DNA from: Holophagaceae bacterium
GTDB taxonomy: Bacteria > Acidobacteriota > Holophagae > Holophagales > Holophagaceae
DNA: 6,363 bases
Direction: 5' to 3'
Assembly (NCBI GenBank): GCA_025355915.1
Contig: JANXYT010000078.1
Location: forward strand, 1 to 6,363
The notes below the pieces were generated by a model. It ran no database searches and had not been told where the DNA came from. It saw only the letters and a list, made by a program, of their open reading frames with translations. This document shows, in pieces, positions 4,967-6,363 of this stretch (position 1 is the stretch's first letter; every line of letters starts with the position of its first letter). The position numbers were made by a program, and so were the translations under genes.

Positions 4967-6363
4967 ATGTCCCGCCAGGTCGTCACCCGTTTCGCCCCAT
5001 CGCCCACCGGCATGCTTCACATCGGCGGGGTGCGCACGGCCCTGTTCTGCTGGCTCTTCGCCCGCAAGCACGAGGGGCGTTTCATCCTGCGCATTGAGGA
5101 TACGGATCTCTCTCGCAGCACGGACGACAACATCCGCATCATCGAAAAGGGCATGGCCTGGTGCGGCCTGGATTGGGACGAGGGCCCCGTGGCCGGCGAC
5201 CCCAGCCAATGGAAGGGTCCCCATGGGCCCTACCGCCAAATGCAACGCATGGATCTCTATCGGACCAAGATCCAGGAGCTGCTGGACAAGGGCCTGGCCT
5301 ACCGCTGTCGCTGCTCGCGGGAGACCCTTGAGGAACGGCGCCGGACGGTTGAAACCGCCGGGAAGGTCTTCCAGTACAACCGCGGGGTGGACCGGGGGAA
5401 GGGCTGCGCCGACGCGAACCATGACGCCAGCCAACCCGCGGCCATCCGGTTCCGCATGCCCTCGGAGGGCGACATCGTGGTGCCCGACCTCATTAAGGGC
5501 GAGACCCGGTTCCCCGCGGACAGTCTCGATGACTGGATCATCGCCCGCACCGGCGATGGCCCCGGCGACATCGGCGTGCCCACCTACAACTTCTGCGTGG
5601 TGGTGGATGACACCTCCATGGAAGTCACCCACGTGATCCGTGGCGACGATCACCTGAACAACACGCCCAAACAGATCCCCCTCTTCGCGGCCTTCGGAGA
5701 CATCCTGCCGGCCTTCGCCCATGTGCCCATGATCCTGGGCGCCGATGGCGCCAAACTCAGCAAGCGCCACGGCGCCACCAGCATCACCGAGTACCAGGCC
5801 ATGGGGCTGCTGCCCTCCGCTGTTCGGCTGGCCCTGGCGCGGCTTTCCTGGACCCCCAAGATCGATGGCCGGGCCGTGGAAAGCGCCGAGGAGGAATTGC
5901 TCACCGATCAGCAGATGATCGAGGCCTTCGACCTGGCGGACTGCCAAAAAAGCGCCGCCCGCTTCGACATGGACAAGCTGCAATGGATGAACCAGAAGCT
6001 CATCCAACGGGCCTCCTGGCAGGAACTGGAGCCGCACCTGCATCCCTTTATGCACGAGACGTGGGAAACCAAGCCTGATGCCTGGAAGGCCCAGGCCATC
6101 CAAGCCACCCAGAAGGGCAAGTCGCTGACGGATATGGCTGAGGCCCTGCGCTTTGCCTTCGAGCGGCCCGCCACCTTCGACGAGAAGGCCGTGGAGAAGT
6201 TCATGACCGCGGCCGTGAAGCCCGCCCTTCGCGAGGTCCGCGACTTGGCCGACTACAGCCATGAAGGCCTGGAGGCTGGTTTCAATGCCATCCTCGAGCG
6301 GCACGGCCTCAAGACCAAGGATCTGGCCCAGGCCCTGCGCGTGGCCCTCTGCGGTCGGCCCGT
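4967..6363 (+). CDS. gltX: Glutamyl-tRNA synthetase, C-terminus cut by window edge
   Basis: The enzyme charges tRNA-Glu with glutamate in the cytoplasm, for translation and tetrapyrrole synthesis. 465 codons are visible without a stop; E. coli GltX has 471 residues, so only a short end is missing. Class I motifs: RFAPSPTGMLHIGG (8-21) with the HIGH-type signature, LRIEDTD (41-47), VIRGDDHLNNTPKQ (223-236), and KLSKRHG (263-269) as the KMSKS loop. Residues from about 330 form the helical anticodon-binding region. C114 and C116 sit where E. coli has the CxC of its zinc site; C147 and H152 might complete it with changed spacing. Compared with the usual R-DG-x-PTYNF, the stretch RTGDGPGDIGVPTYNF (194-209) has about six extra residues. 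The start is backed by GGAG (4958-4961) 5 bases before the ATG. It follows a terminator and heptamer repeats, so it is probably transcribed separately from the MglA-like gene. A long minus-strand open frame over it is a GC-composition shadow. Confidence 0.97.
   Translation, partial: MSRQVVTRFAPSPTGMLHIGGVRTALFCWLFARKHEGRFILRIEDTDLSRSTDDNIRIIEKGMAWCGLDWDEGPVAGDPSQWKGPHGPYRQMQRMDLYRTKIQELLDKGLAYRCRCSRETLEERRRTVETAGKVFQYNRGVDRGKGCADANHDASQPAAIRFRMPSEGDIVVPDLIKGETRFPADSLDDWIIARTGDGPGDIGVPTYNFCVVVDDTSMEVTHVIRGDDHLNNTPKQIPLFAAFGDILPAFAHVPMILGADGAKLSKRHGATSITEYQAMGLLPSAVRLALARLSWTPKIDGRAVESAEEELLTDQQMIEAFDLADCQKSAARFDMDKLQWMNQKLIQRASWQELEPHLHPFMHETWETKPDAWKAQAIQATQKGKSLTDMAEALRFAFERPATFDEKAVEKFMTAAVKPALREVRDLADYSHEGLEAGFNAILERHGLKTKDLAQALRVALCGRP

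Noticed and set aside
4889..6304. 471-codon open frame on the minus strand
   Set aside because: It lies entirely antisense to gltX, whose motifs are unmistakable, and its translation is Gly/His/Ala/Val-rich without family features, as expected from GC-rich codon periodicity.

Overview
The window is GC-rich and gene-dense. It holds seven protein-coding genes, of which the first and last run off the edges. The gene set (FHA-type signalling proteins, a class III nucleotide cyclase, an MglA-family GTPase and housekeeping genes) suggests a Gram-negative, signalling-rich bacterium. My best guess is an Acidobacteriota of the Holophaga/Geothrix kind, with Myxococcota or another delta-type lineage as alternatives. 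This placement is inference from protein style only; there is no rRNA or other marker here.

Layout: (1) 1-1277, plus strand: the C-terminal part of a GAF plus class III nucleotide cyclase protein, open at the left edge. (2) 1278-2094: two small two-helix membrane proteins, 1362-1628 (minus) and 1751-2038 (plus), transcribed divergently from a 122-base gap that contains a perfect GC hairpin. (3) 2095-3655, minus strand: an FHA-RDD membrane protein followed 7 bases later by dCTP deaminase, probably one transcript with coupled translation. (4) 3656-3997: a 342-base divergent gap, most of it a roughly 200-bp structured element with 36-bp imperfect terminal inverted repeats (31/36 matching). It looks like a MITE-like or other dispersed repeat and encodes nothing I can recognise. 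(5) 3998-4870, plus: an MglA-like small GTPase with an unusual C-terminal extension of about 95 residues. (6) 4871-4966: an intergenic block built from heptamer tandem repeats on both sides of a strong GC hairpin terminator. (7) 4967 to the right edge, plus: gltX, glutamyl-tRNA synthetase, missing only its extreme C-terminus.

Functionally, the cyclase (nucleotide second messenger), the FHA-RDD protein (phosphothreonine reading at the membrane) and the MglA GTPase (cell polarity or motility switch in characterised relatives) form a signalling-flavoured neighbourhood set among housekeeping genes (dcd, gltX). Whether they act together cannot be told from sequence. No CRISPR array, tRNA, rRNA or transposase gene is visible. 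The most unusual material is non-coding: the inverted-repeat element at 3723-3931 and the heptamer/terminator block at 4871-4960.
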